A DNA stretch of 32,781 nt from NCBI GenBank assembly GCA_019695345.1, contig JAIBAE010000050.1:1-32781 (forward strand), in the 5' to 3' direction. Shown here one piece after another: positions 13,916 to 22,602 of this stretch; within the stretch, counting starts at the first letter, position 1; each line of letters starts with the position of its first letter. Position numbers and translations under genes: made by a program. The DNA comes from Bacteroidota bacterium. GTDB taxonomy: Bacteria > Bacteroidota > Ignavibacteria > Kapaibacteriales > NICIL-2. A model generated the notes under the pieces. It made no database searches, had not been told where the DNA came from, and worked only from the letters and a program-made list of their open reading frames with translations.

Positions 13916-16195
13916 CTATCTATTCAGCACAAATACAGTAGATGCTGTTTTGTTGTTTGTTGCATTGCGAATTGTTAGAGTATATGTTCCATTTGCTAAT
14001 GAATCATCCAATGGTAGCGTTAGTGTGTTTGTACCAGATTGAACACTACATAGTTTATGTTGAATAATCTTGCCATCTATCATACTTATCTCCATAATAA
14101 CATTTCCGGATACTTGCGTAGTTCCGTTAACAGTAACAATGCCAGTGCTTGGGTTTGGATGAAGCGTTGTAATAGTTATATCTGTATTTGTTTGTGGTGA
14201 TTGATCTGTATCACTTTTTATATCGGTACTTCCATCTATATACTTACTCACATCCCAAACTTTGGCGGTGCCATCTGCACCTGCGGTAACAATTCGGTCT
14301 CCTTTATGGTTAAAGTTTGCCATATTTATGGCACCATGATGTCCGTTAATAGTAGCTAATAGTTCGCCGCTCTGTGTGTTCCAAATTTTGGCGGTGCTAT
14401 CGTAACTTGCAGTTACCAATAATGTACCGGATGAGTTAAAGTTTGCACTGTGTATGAATCCTGAATGTTTATTTAATGTAAAAAGTAGAGTTCCTTTTTG
14501 ATCATCCCATATTTTAACGGTGTTATCTCTGCTTGTGGTGGCAATCAGATTACCAGCCGTGCTACAAGTAACGTTGGTTAACTCGTCCTTATGTCCACGT
14601 AATGTATAAAGTAGAGTACCTTTTTTTGTATCCCATATTTTGGCTGTACTATCTCTGCTAGCAGATACGATGTGGCTTTCTGTACTATTATAACAGGCCT
14701 TTAACACATCCGAAGTATGACCTCGTAAAGTAAATATTGAATCCCGTGTCTCTGCATTCCAAATTCGGACAGTGCTATCGGCGCTTGCAGTCAGAATGCG
14801 AGTAGTTGCGTTATTAAAATATGCAGAGTAGATTCCCTGAGTATGCCCCAATATAGTTCTCAGAAGATGACCTGTGTTTGCTTGCCAAATATTAACAGCA
14901 CCATCCCAACCAGCTGTTAATACTTGATCTCCTGCTTGGCTAAAGTTAGCAGACGAGACGTATGATGAATGACCTTCTAAGTTAGCAATATGAGTATCTG
15001 AATTTATATTCCACAACTCGGCAAAATTATTCTTTCGGGTTGTTACCATGTATGTTCCTGTGCTGTTAAAATGTGCAGTATTGATTACACCGATATTACC
15101 TTTGAATTGCCTAATGTATCTCCCGGTAGCAGCATCCCAAAGAAGCGTACTTGCATCACTACCGGTAACTATTCGGTCATCTGCGTTGTTGTATTCTGCA
15201 GTGGTTACTATCCCTGTGTGGCCTGCAAATGTTGCAGTATTTGTACCCGAGTTGATATCCCAAATCTTTACAGTACCATCGGAACCGGTTGTGATGATAT
15301 TATTATCTGTGTTGTAAAAAAATCCGGATACAACAACACCTTTATGTCCGTAAAAAGAGTTTATAAGTTTTCCCGAACTTACGTCCCAAACCTTAGCGGT
15401 TTCATCAAAGCTGGTTGTAAGTGCAAAATTTCCTGAATTACTAAAGCGACCTGAGTTTATATAGCCAACATGGTGCCCTGCAAGTGTACTCACAAGAGCT
15501 CCTGTATTTGCATCCCAAATCTTGGCTGTGTAGTCTTGACTAGTGGTTATTATATGCTTGTCATCTTTGGAATAAGAAGCTGAAGTGACTATTGCTGTGT
15601 GCCCTGCTAAAGTTGTAATGATGCTACTAGTATTAACATCCCAAATACTAGCGGTATTATCGCTGCTACATGTTATTATTCTATCGCCGGAGTTGTTAAA
15701 AACAGCAAAATATACTTCCTTGGGAGTAGTGATAGTTTTGACTAGCTTGCTGTTTGTGGTGTTCCATATCTGAACGGCTTTATCCGAACAAGCTATTACA
15801 ATATACTCGCCGGTTTGACTGAAACGTGTAGAATACACATACTCCGATTTTGTTGTTAATGTTGATATTACCCTGCCTGTTTTTGCATCCCATAAATTTA
15901 CAATGTTCTTTTGACTGCATGTAACAACCCGCTCGCCTGAAGAACTTATATCTGCAGTTGTAATATTATTGGTGGGAACCTGATGAGTTGCAATCAAATT
16001 TTGTGAACTTGCATCCCAGGTTGTAAACCCATATTGGTTATACGTGAGTATTGTACTGCTATTGGCACTTAAGGAAGAACCTAAACCGATGTACGGCGTC
16101 GTCCAGATAGGATTTTGTAAAGTATCAACTTGTGTGCGGGCATAGGTAATTGTAATACAGAAGCCCAAAGCGAGGGTAAGGAATAATCGTTTCAT
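13916..16195 (-). CDS. Large exported WD40-repeat protein with T9SS sorting domain
   Basis: This 759-residue protein has a signal peptide (residues 1-19, ending TYA). About fifteen consecutive WD40 units follow (roughly residues 30-655), each with the pattern 'F...G..i.T.S.D.TakIWd...g..l.tl.GH'. Clear examples are DNTASIWDVNTSSIITTLAG and DSTAKIWDTKKGTLLYTLRG. Fourteen units would make two seven-bladed propellers, with one extra unit. Residues ~680-759 form a T9SS type A sorting domain (LHPNPSTGIVTVNG to ASTVFVLNR), so the propellers are displayed on or released from the cell surface. WD40 propellers are protein-binding platforms and no enzyme domain is seen. Exported WD40 proteins with this tail are less usual than cytoplasmic ones. 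The gene is bracketed by the direct repeats C1 and C2. Confidence 0.92.
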   Translation of the reverse strand: MKRLFLTLALGFCITITYARTQVDTLQNPIWTTPYIGLGSSLSANSSTILTYNQYGFTTWDASSQNLIATHQVPTNNITTADISSSGERVVTCSQKNIVNLWDAKTGRVISTLTTKSEYVYSTRFSQTGEYIVIACSDKAVQIWNTTNSKLVKTITTPKEVYFAVFNNSGDRIITCSSDNTASIWDVNTSSIITTLAGHTAIVTSASYSKDDKHIITTSQDYTAKIWDANTGALVSTLAGHHVGYINSGRFSNSGNFALTTSFDETAKVWDVSSGKLINSFYGHKGVVVSGFFYNTDNNIITTGSDGTVKIWDINSGTNTATFAGHTGIVTTAEYNNADDRIVTGSDASTLLWDAATGRYIRQFKGNIGVINTAHFNSTGTYMVTTRKNNFAELWNINSDTHIANLEGHSSYVSSANFSQAGDQVLTAGWDGAVNIWQANTGHLLRTILGHTQGIYSAYFNNATTRILTASADSTVRIWNAETRDSIFTLRGHTSDVLKACYNSTESHIVSASRDSTAKIWDTKKGTLLYTLRGHKDELTNVTCSTAGNLIATTSRDNTVKIWDDQKGTLLFTLNKHSGFIHSANFNSSGTLLVTASYDSTAKIWNTQSGELLATINGHHGAINMANFNHKGDRIVTAGADGTAKVWDVSKYIDGSTDIKSDTDQSPQTNTDITITTLHPNPSTGIVTVNGTTQVSGNVIMEISMIDGKIIQHKLCSVQSGTNTLTLPLDDSLANGTYTLTIRNATNNKTASTVFVLNR

Positions 16196-16357
16196 GGCGG
16201 TTATTATATTTAGGGTGAAACATTTATATTATCCAACTAAAAGTTATATACTTTTCAGAACTCCATGAACGGGGAACGAACTGTTATTTGACACATGCAA
16301 AAATACAGTCTTTTATTATATGATGTATCCACGATTAACGTAGTTTGGTATTAACCA

Positions 16358-16427
16358 TTCTCATGCGCCTGCGGTGGTGCTGTGTTGTTAAACGCCCGGT
16401 GCGGCAATGCGTAAGCAAACAAGTGAA
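16358..16427 (+). repeat. Direct repeat C2 (family B/C subfamily)
   Basis: This is the partner of C1 in the same orientation, on the other side of the WD40 gene. Only three bases differ over 70 bp. It sits in the divergent space between the WD40 gene and rsmI. Confidence 0.88.
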
Positions 16428-16471
16428 GTAACTATTGTACTTTTGCATATTGTTTATTGATTGTACTTGCA

Positions 16472-17173
16472 ATGTCTGCAACAGCCGAACCCGAAAGTAA
16501 CGTATTGTATCTTGTACCCACGCCAATAGGCAACCGCGAGGATATTACCTTGCGTGCCTTGCGTATCCTAACCGAAGCCGATATTATTGCCTGCGAAGAT
16601 ACGCGTACAACGGGTAGTTTGCTTGCGTTATACGGTATAACCGGAAAGCGTTTGGTTAGCTGCCACGAACACAACGAACAGCAACGCGTTCATGAACTTG
16701 TAGAAGATATATTACAGGGGAAATCGGTGGCGTATTGCAGCGATGCAGGAATGCCCGCCATAAGCGACCCCGGCTACCGAATTGTAGCCCACGCCATTGA
16801 ACGCGGTGTAACTATTGTCCCGTTACCGGGAGCCAGTGCCGGATTAACCGCCCTTATGGCAAGCGGACTCCCAACGGATGAGTTTGTGTTTGCCGGATTC
16901 CCTCCGCATAAAAAGGGAAGGAAAACATATCTGGAGCGCATTGCCCAATACGAATGCACGGTTATTATGTACGAATCGCCGTATCGTATAACAAAGCTCT
17001 TAGAAGAAGTAGAAGAAGTTTGTGGTGGCGAACGGCAAATTGTAGTTGCACGCGAGCTTACCAAAATGTTTGAGGAGTTTGTACGGGGCACTATTACCGA
17101 GGTAAAGCAGAATTTTTTACAGCGGCAGGCAATTAAAGGGGAGTTCGTAGTTATCTTGCAAGGAAAAAACTGA
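16472..17173 (+). CDS. rsmI: 16S rRNA (cytidine(1402)-2'-O)-methyltransferase RsmI
   Basis: RsmI uses S-adenosylmethionine to 2'-O-methylate C1402 in the decoding centre of 16S rRNA. The 233-residue protein has the tetrapyrrole-methylase-type fold with the family signatures VPTPIGNREDITLRAL (15-30), IIACEDTRTTGSLL, YCSDAGMPAISDPGYRIV, PLPGASAGLTAL and FAGFPPHKKGR. It is shorter than E. coli RsmI (286 residues) and lacks the C-terminal helix-turn-helix extension, as in many FCB homologs. The frame can be read from a TTG at 16457, but the ATG at 16472 gives the standard N-terminus. tmk follows after 12 nt, so the two are very probably co-transcribed. Confidence 0.96.
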   Translation: MSATAEPESNVLYLVPTPIGNREDITLRALRILTEADIIACEDTRTTGSLLALYGITGKRLVSCHEHNEQQRVHELVEDILQGKSVAYCSDAGMPAISDPGYRIVAHAIERGVTIVPLPGASAGLTALMASGLPTDEFVFAGFPPHKKGRKTYLERIAQYECTVIMYESPYRITKLLEEVEEVCGGERQIVVARELTKMFEEFVRGTITEVKQNFLQRQAIKGEFVVILQGKN

Positions 17174-17185
17174 GTACACATTTCC

Positions 17186-17803
17186 ATGTTCATTTCGTTT
17201 GAAGGCATTGACGGTTGCGGCAAATCTACACAGGTTCAGTTGCTTGAGGGGGTTCTACGTACAAAAGGGTATAACGTGCTTGTTCTGCGCGAGCCCGGCG
17301 CAACACCACTCTCCGAAGCAGTACGGCAGGTGCTGTTAAACTCTACGTTTGATATTGAGGCAACTGCAGAGTTGCTTTTGTTCTGTGCTTCGCGCAGGCA
17401 GTTGGTAGAGCATGTTATTAAACCTGAAATAGCGCAATCAACTATTGTAATTTGCGACCGCTATGCCGATTCTTCCACAGCATACCAGGGGTACGGAAGG
17501 GGAATTCCGATTGAGACCGTTCACTCTGCAAATGCTATTGCCACAGGGGGGCTAATGCCCGATATTACGTTTTATCTCGGTATAAGTGTTTCGGAATCGT
17601 TGGCGCGTGCCGGAAGCCGAAGCGAAAGTGCGTTAGACCGCATGGAACGTGCCGGAACTGAGTTCTTTGAGCGGGTGCGAACGGGCTATCAAAATATTTC
17701 TGAAACAGAGTCGCGGTTTTGTGTTATTGACGGCACTCAAACTGTTCAGGAAATTCACATGCAGATTATTTCTGCGGTGGATGCTCTGCAACGTACCTTG
17801 TAA
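17186..17803 (+). CDS. tmk: Thymidylate kinase
   Basis: Tmk phosphorylates dTMP to dTDP with ATP, an essential step in dTTP synthesis. The 205-residue length is typical. The P-loop is FEGIDGCGKST (about 4-14). The dTMP-binding DRY motif is in CDRYADSSTAYQGYGRG, and the arginine-bearing LID region is in AGSRSESALDRMERAG. The phosphate-site REPGATPLSEAVR segment is present. The first ATG gives the expected start right before the P-loop strand. The gene lies 12 nt behind rsmI. Repeat A4 begins 13 nt after the stop. Confidence 0.97.
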   Translation: MFISFEGIDGCGKSTQVQLLEGVLRTKGYNVLVLREPGATPLSEAVRQVLLNSTFDIEATAELLLFCASRRQLVEHVIKPEIAQSTIVICDRYADSSTAYQGYGRGIPIETVHSANAIATGGLMPDITFYLGISVSESLARAGSRSESALDRMERAGTEFFERVRTGYQNISETESRFCVIDGTQTVQEIHMQIISAVDALQRTL

Positions 17804-17815
17804 GATGACAATTAT

Positions 17816-17945
17816 AGTTTCCCTTCTGCAACGCAGCAACCCATTTAGCGCGCAAACCCGGTGCGAACCCGGCATTTCTGCGGCGCTGTAACGGTTGGCT
17901 CCGCCCGGGTGACGGCGCAGAAGAGTTGCCTCGGCAATGGCGGGA
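17816..17945 (+). repeat. Dispersed intergenic repeat family A, copy A4, plus a partial inverse copy
   Basis: The first part (17816-17891) carries ttctgcaacgcagcaaccc, agcgcgcaaacccggtgcga and ttctgcggcgc in family order and in the same orientation as tmk. The second part (about 17892-17945) reads on the minus strand as ccattgccgaggcaa, cttctgcgccg and cacccgggcgg. This looks like a degenerate inverted copy, making the whole a possible long hairpin. Confidence 0.65.
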
Positions 17946-18047
17946 ACCAACAATACAATCTATATGTTGAGTAACAAAGCAATGTGGAAACATACATTGT
18001 AGCAAATAGCAAGAAAATAAATGTATCAAAATTATTATAGTAGTTCT

Positions 18048-20525
18048 ATGAAGCAACTTCGCACATATATACTGAGTGTAATAACACTTACTATTGTTGG
18101 TAGCATTGCAGGATATGCGCAAACGCGTGTGTTCTCGGCTCAGCAATTTTTACGTCCATCAACTAATAAACAATCGGTTCAACTTGCATCGTCGGTTAAT
18201 GCAAAGGCAATTCAGTACGATGCAGAATCAGCCCGCCAGATGTTGATGAATAACTCGGCATCGGTTATTAAAGTTACCGATTTTCCAATAAGCACTACCG
18301 AAACACAAACAGTTGATTTTATGCCTATGAATCCTGTTATGGATGGCGCAACCCACGTGTATAAATCAACACCAAACGGTGAAGTTGAGATTCCAATTCC
18401 GGCAATGATTGCCTACAAAGGAAGAATTAAAGGGGAGGATAATTCGCGCGTTATTATGGTGTACGCAGGCAATGAAATGTATTGCTCTGTTCAACGCCAG
18501 AATGGTGTTATGTCGCAAATTACACCCGAAGTAAATTCTAAAACGGGAAATCATTTGCTTTCTGCTGTTACCAATACCGGATTTGATTTTACCTGTTACG
18601 CTGATAGAATAGATGATTACCACCATACTATGAATGCAAATGCAGCTTTATACAGTAAAGGTAGTAATAAACTGATGGGTACAAACCTGTTAGAAATTGA
18701 AGTAGCATTAGATATTGACCATTTGTTCTATGCAAAATTTGGGAACAACCAAGATAAACTGATGAAATATGTGTTCTCGATTTTTGCAATGGTAAGCATG
18801 AAGTACGAAGACGAAGCAAATGTTACCTTTAAGATTGGAACCGTAATAATACGCCCCGATGCAGCCAGCGACCCATATACCCAAAATATAAAAGGCGATA
18901 TTAGCGCATTGTTAGGTGAGTTTCAATCGCAATGGCGCAGTAAACATACTAATGTAAGCCGCGATATAGCACACATGTTAACAGCCCCGGGCTCAACAAG
19001 TGTTGGTGGTATTGCTTTCTTGGATGTCTTGTGTAATAAAAACAGAGGTTACGGAGTAAGTGGCGTACAAGGCGTGTATAAACTTCCTTCGGTGGGTTAT
19101 ACATGGGATGCTATGGTTGTTACGCACGAAATTGGACATAACTTTTCGGCACCACACACACACGCTTGCGTGTGGAATCCACCAATTGATTCATGTGTAA
19201 CTACTGCTACTATTGGTGATGCTTGTACATCGGGTGAACCCAAACTTAACCCCGGCAGTATTATGAGTTATTGTCACTTAATACAGCCGGCTTCGCGTTA
19301 TACATTTTTACCACAAGTTGCGGCAGTAATACGTACTGGTGCAGAAAGAGCAACAAGTTGTATATCGGCTCCAGCAAGTGCAGTTGTGCGTGTTGTGTAT
19401 CCCATTGGCGGACAAGATCAGGTTTTCCGTAGTGATACAACAATTACCGTAAAATGGAATTCAGCAAAAGTAAATACAGTTAATGTGGAGTACTCGTTGG
19501 ATAGTGGTGCAACATGGGTGACAATTGCCAATGGTTTGGCTGCTACACAAAAAAGTGTGCAATGGGCATTACCTGATGTATCAAGCAAAGTAGCACGAGT
19601 ACGCGTATATGATGTAAGTAATCAATTAATCGGCGATACAACCTATACATCATTCTCTATTGGAACAGCTTCTATTCAGGTTACGTATCCTGCAGGGGGC
19701 GAACGTATGGGGCAAGGTATATCTCAAAACCTAACCTGGAATACTACATTGGTAAAATCGGTAAATGTTCAGTTTTCTGCAACGGGTGTTGCACCGTGGA
19801 CTACACTTGCAAGTTCTTCAACAGGTAATGCACTAACATGGACTGTTCCAATGGTATCAACTAACACCGCTAAAATTCGTGTTGTAGATGCTTCCAACAG
19901 CGAGTTACTTTCCGAAAGTAATGAGTTTGCTATTGGTGTTGCTACATTAGAGTTACTTAGTCCATTAGGTGGTAACACCTATTGTGTAGGTGATACGGTT
20001 AATGTTGATTGGAAAAGCGATTTTATTGATAACGTGAAAATTGACTTCTCTACAAATAATGGTCAGACTTTTAGTATTTCCGGTAGAATTGCAAGTTCAA
20101 CTCCGGCACGAACACAAACATTACGCTGGATTGTACCTAACCGCCCAACTACCGAAGGTAAAGTACGAATTAGTAACCTTGCTAACACTGATATGCTGGA
20201 TATATCCGATGCCGCGTTTATAGTAAAAGTATGCGAAACAACAGATGTTTCCGAAAACACTTTGCCGGAATTTAGTGCTGCGTTATTCCCAAATCCGGCA
20301 ACTAATAAAGTATGTATGCGGGTTTCCGGTGCTGCCTCAACACGTTTTGCGGACTGTTATTTGGTGAATTTGCGTGGGGAAAAAATAATGTTAGGAACAG
20401 CATTAATTCAGAACGGAAATTCACTTTTAGAATTTGATGTGCGCGTTGTTCCACAAGGGACGTATATTTTTGCAGTGGAATCTCAGGGCAAAGTATTGCA
20501 CTTGCCGTTTTCCATTAGCAGATAA
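18048..20525 (+). CDS. Secreted M12B-like zinc metalloprotease with T9SS sorting domain
   Basis: This 825-residue protein has a signal peptide ending GYAQ (about residue 25), a propeptide-like region (30-210), and a reprolysin-type metalloprotease domain (about 215-425). The domain holds the zinc motif HEIGHNFSAPH (360-370), i.e. HExxHxxxxxH, and the Met-turn SIMSYCH (404-410). Paired cysteines (C374, C383, C393) fit the ADAM-like fold. Three similar Ig-like repeats follow, each starting VxYPxGG or LSPLGG and containing WNS/WNT...V.V..S.....W..l. These are at roughly 430-515, 520-600 and 605-690. A T9SS type A domain closes the protein from ALFPNPATNK. The frame also allows Met at 18021, but the ATG at 18048 gives the cleaner signal peptide. 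It is predicted to be an extracellular protease. Substrates are unknown. Confidence 0.93.
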   Translation: MKQLRTYILSVITLTIVGSIAGYAQTRVFSAQQFLRPSTNKQSVQLASSVNAKAIQYDAESARQMLMNNSASVIKVTDFPISTTETQTVDFMPMNPVMDGATHVYKSTPNGEVEIPIPAMIAYKGRIKGEDNSRVIMVYAGNEMYCSVQRQNGVMSQITPEVNSKTGNHLLSAVTNTGFDFTCYADRIDDYHHTMNANAALYSKGSNKLMGTNLLEIEVALDIDHLFYAKFGNNQDKLMKYVFSIFAMVSMKYEDEANVTFKIGTVIIRPDAASDPYTQNIKGDISALLGEFQSQWRSKHTNVSRDIAHMLTAPGSTSVGGIAFLDVLCNKNRGYGVSGVQGVYKLPSVGYTWDAMVVTHEIGHNFSAPHTHACVWNPPIDSCVTTATIGDACTSGEPKLNPGSIMSYCHLIQPASRYTFLPQVAAVIRTGAERATSCISAPASAVVRVVYPIGGQDQVFRSDTTITVKWNSAKVNTVNVEYSLDSGATWVTIANGLAATQKSVQWALPDVSSKVARVRVYDVSNQLIGDTTYTSFSIGTASIQVTYPAGGERMGQGISQNLTWNTTLVKSVNVQFSATGVAPWTTLASSSTGNALTWTVPMVSTNTAKIRVVDASNSELLSESNEFAIGVATLELLSPLGGNTYCVGDTVNVDWKSDFIDNVKIDFSTNNGQTFSISGRIASSTPARTQTLRWIVPNRPTTEGKVRISNLANTDMLDISDAAFIVKVCETTDVSENTLPEFSAALFPNPATNKVCMRVSGAASTRFADCYLVNLRGEKIMLGTALIQNGNSLLEFDVRVVPQGTYIFAVESQGKVLHLPFSISR

Positions 20526-20548
20526 TAATCATCAATCAGTATTTATCA

Positions 20549-21454
20549 ATGTCACTTTTTAATACTCTCGTTGTTAAGTCATTACCCCTTGTACCAAAAA
20601 GTATAGTAAAATCAGTTGCCAGCCGCTATATAGCAGGCGCACATCTTTCCGATGCAGTTGCAACAGTACAACGCTTAGATAAACTCGGAGCACGTTCCAC
20701 AGTGGACGTGCTCGGTGAGTTTGTTAGCTCGCGCGAACGTGCTGTACACGAATGTGCCGCATCATCATCGGTGATTGATGCAATTCAGACACATAATCTT
20801 CCCGCATACCTTTCGGTAAAACTTACTTCGCTTGGGTTGGATATAGATGATTCTTTTTGTTATGCCAACATTCGCGGTTTGGTAGAGAAAGCTCACAACA
20901 TTGGCTCGTTTGTTCGGTTGGATATGGAGAATTCCCCGTACACAACGCGTACCTTAGATATTTACCGTAAAATTCGTGCAGAAGGATTTACCAACATTGG
21001 TGTTGTAATTCAGGCCTACATGCACCGCAGCGAGCAAGACATTCGCGAACTTGCTACACTAAACGCAGACGTCCGCTTATGCAAAGGTATTTATATAGAA
21101 GATTCTTCCATTGCCTTCCGGGAGCGCACCGAAATTCAGAACAACTACAAAAAATTATTACGGTTGTTAGTAGAACACAACATGAATGTTCACATTGCCA
21201 CACACGACGACGTGTTGATAGACGATGCCCGTGATTTCATTGCAAAGAACAACATCGCCAAAGATACATACGAGTTCCAGATGTTACTTGGTGTACGCGA
21301 GGAAAAACGTGACGCCATTATTAAAGAAGGTCACGGAATGCGCATCTACGTTCCATTTGGCGAAGACTGGTACGGATATTCAACCCGCCGCTTAAAAGAG
21401 AATCCGCAAGTTGCCGGCTACGTTATGAAAGCAATGTTTACCGGAGGAAAATAA
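20549..21454 (+). CDS. Proline dehydrogenase
   Basis: This FAD enzyme oxidises proline to 1-pyrroline-5-carboxylate and passes electrons to the quinone pool. At 301 residues it is the short monofunctional type, without the P5C dehydrogenase or DNA-binding parts of PutA. Family motifs include YLSVKLTSLGLDID, VRLDMENSPYT, VVIQAYMHRSEQD, VRLCKGIYIE, IATHDD, EFQMLLGVREE and the C-terminal RIYVPFGEDWYGYSTRRLKE, whose arginine pair binds the substrate carboxylate. It starts 23 nt after the protease gene on the same strand, but the two have no obvious functional tie. No P5C dehydrogenase gene is in the window. Repeat A5 begins 7 nt after its stop. Confidence 0.95.
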   Translation: MSLFNTLVVKSLPLVPKSIVKSVASRYIAGAHLSDAVATVQRLDKLGARSTVDVLGEFVSSRERAVHECAASSSVIDAIQTHNLPAYLSVKLTSLGLDIDDSFCYANIRGLVEKAHNIGSFVRLDMENSPYTTRTLDIYRKIRAEGFTNIGVVIQAYMHRSEQDIRELATLNADVRLCKGIYIEDSSIAFRERTEIQNNYKKLLRLLVEHNMNVHIATHDDVLIDDARDFIAKNNIAKDTYEFQMLLGVREEKRDAIIKEGHGMRIYVPFGEDWYGYSTRRLKENPQVAGYVMKAMFTGGK

Positions 21455-21460
21455 TTGGCT

Positions 21461-21530
21461 TCGGTTCTGCGCCGTAGCAACCCATCCAGCGCGCCGACCC
21501 AGCGCGAACCGATTGTTGCGCATCGCGCAG
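21461..21530 (+). repeat. Dispersed intergenic repeat family A, copy A5
   Basis: It contains ttctgcgccgtagcaaccc, agcgcgccgacccagcgcga and tgcgcatcgcgcag. It starts 7 nt after the proline dehydrogenase stop, in the same orientation. Confidence 0.72.
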
Positions 21531-21632
21531 GATTGCATAATTATTTGTATTGAATTATTTAGAATTCCTGTGTGTTATTTGCGCGGCTCAGATCTAAATT
21601 AAAGCTAAGTACTCAGTTACCCTCATACGTTT

Positions 21633-22565
21633 ATGCGTAACATCTTTCCCTTCGGCGTGGTATTTAAGTACACACTGATTATTGTTGTGCTGTTAGGTAG
21701 TTCTTCCGTTGTTTATTCTCAGGTTTATCGCTCTGTACCCGTAACTGCAAAGTTGGCTGTGGAGAATGCAAAAAAGTATTTAGAGTTTAAAGGGTACTTT
21801 GATGCACGATTAATATATGTAGTACCGGGTGAATGGGAAATTGATAACCGTGATACTGTCGTTGTAAAACATAAGCCAGATTCTTTAAACCCCAATTATT
21901 ATGAGTGGACAGGCCAGTATTGGTGGTGGAATCTATACTTTATTACCGATAGCATCAGTAGTGATAAAATGCTTTGGCTTGCAACAGGGTTAGATTCTTT
22001 GGTAGGGTGGGACTATGATTTAAGAGTAGAGGAAAGGAATCCAGACATCCCTACTGTTAATGATATAGGTATAGTAGATTCTATGTGGATTGATAGTGAT
22101 AGTATAGCCAAATTACCACGTTTGTTAGATAAAGGAAATTGGAGATGGGTGTTCATGGAGTTTCGACCTATTCTAGAGATAGGTAGTTATTTTGAAAAAG
22201 ATAGTGCTAAAAACATACCCTGCGCATACTGGAAGCTTGTTTCTACAGCTAATAAAATTTTATTTCTCGGTACAGGGAAATTTATTCACCATAGTGTTAT
22301 ATGTATTATGTCCGTCCACGATTCACCAGAACTTGCGACTAACATTATACAACCTCATCCTGTCCGGCAGATGTTTAGTATAAAGGAAGAAGAGACTATT
22401 GAATCAGTTCAACTATACTCACTTCTTGGCGAGGTGCAACAACGTTGGGATACTGTATTACCGCATCAGGTACTTTCGGTTGCAGGTGTTCCGCATGGGT
22501 TGTACATGCTACGGTATTTGATTAATGGAAGAACGTATACATTCCCAATACAAATAACACAGTAG
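21633..22565 (+). CDS. Secreted protein of unknown family with T9SS tail, tandem paralog 1
   Basis: This 310-residue protein has a signal peptide ending VYSQ (about residue 30). Residues ~31-170 form a conserved domain shared with the next gene: VYRSVPVTAKLAVENAKKYL, EFKGYFDARL and the tryptophan-rich EWTGQYWWWNLYFITDS. I do not recognise the domain. Residues ~175-225 diverge strongly between the two paralogs. The last roughly 75 residues, from IQPHPVRQMFSI to PIQITQ, match the T9SS type A pattern, so the protein should reach the cell surface. The paralog starts 37 nt downstream. Base composition looks more AT-rich than the housekeeping genes beside it. The function is unknown. Confidence 0.85.
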   Translation: MRNIFPFGVVFKYTLIIVVLLGSSSVVYSQVYRSVPVTAKLAVENAKKYLEFKGYFDARLIYVVPGEWEIDNRDTVVVKHKPDSLNPNYYEWTGQYWWWNLYFITDSISSDKMLWLATGLDSLVGWDYDLRVEERNPDIPTVNDIGIVDSMWIDSDSIAKLPRLLDKGNWRWVFMEFRPILEIGSYFEKDSAKNIPCAYWKLVSTANKILFLGTGKFIHHSVICIMSVHDSPELATNIIQPHPVRQMFSIKEEETIESVQLYSLLGEVQQRWDTVLPHQVLSVAGVPHGLYMLRYLINGRTYTFPIQITQ

Positions 22566-22602
22566 CTGAAAATTGATTGTTCCTTAATGTTTAAGGTTTG
22601 TA

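Noticed and set aside
15048-15436. Plus-strand frames of 89 and 121 residues inside the WD40 gene
   Set aside because: They are antisense reflections of the periodic WD40 coding repeats, with no independent support.
16457-16471. TTG start extending rsmI by five codons
   Set aside because: The ATG at 16472 gives the standard family N-terminus and no feature favours the TTG.
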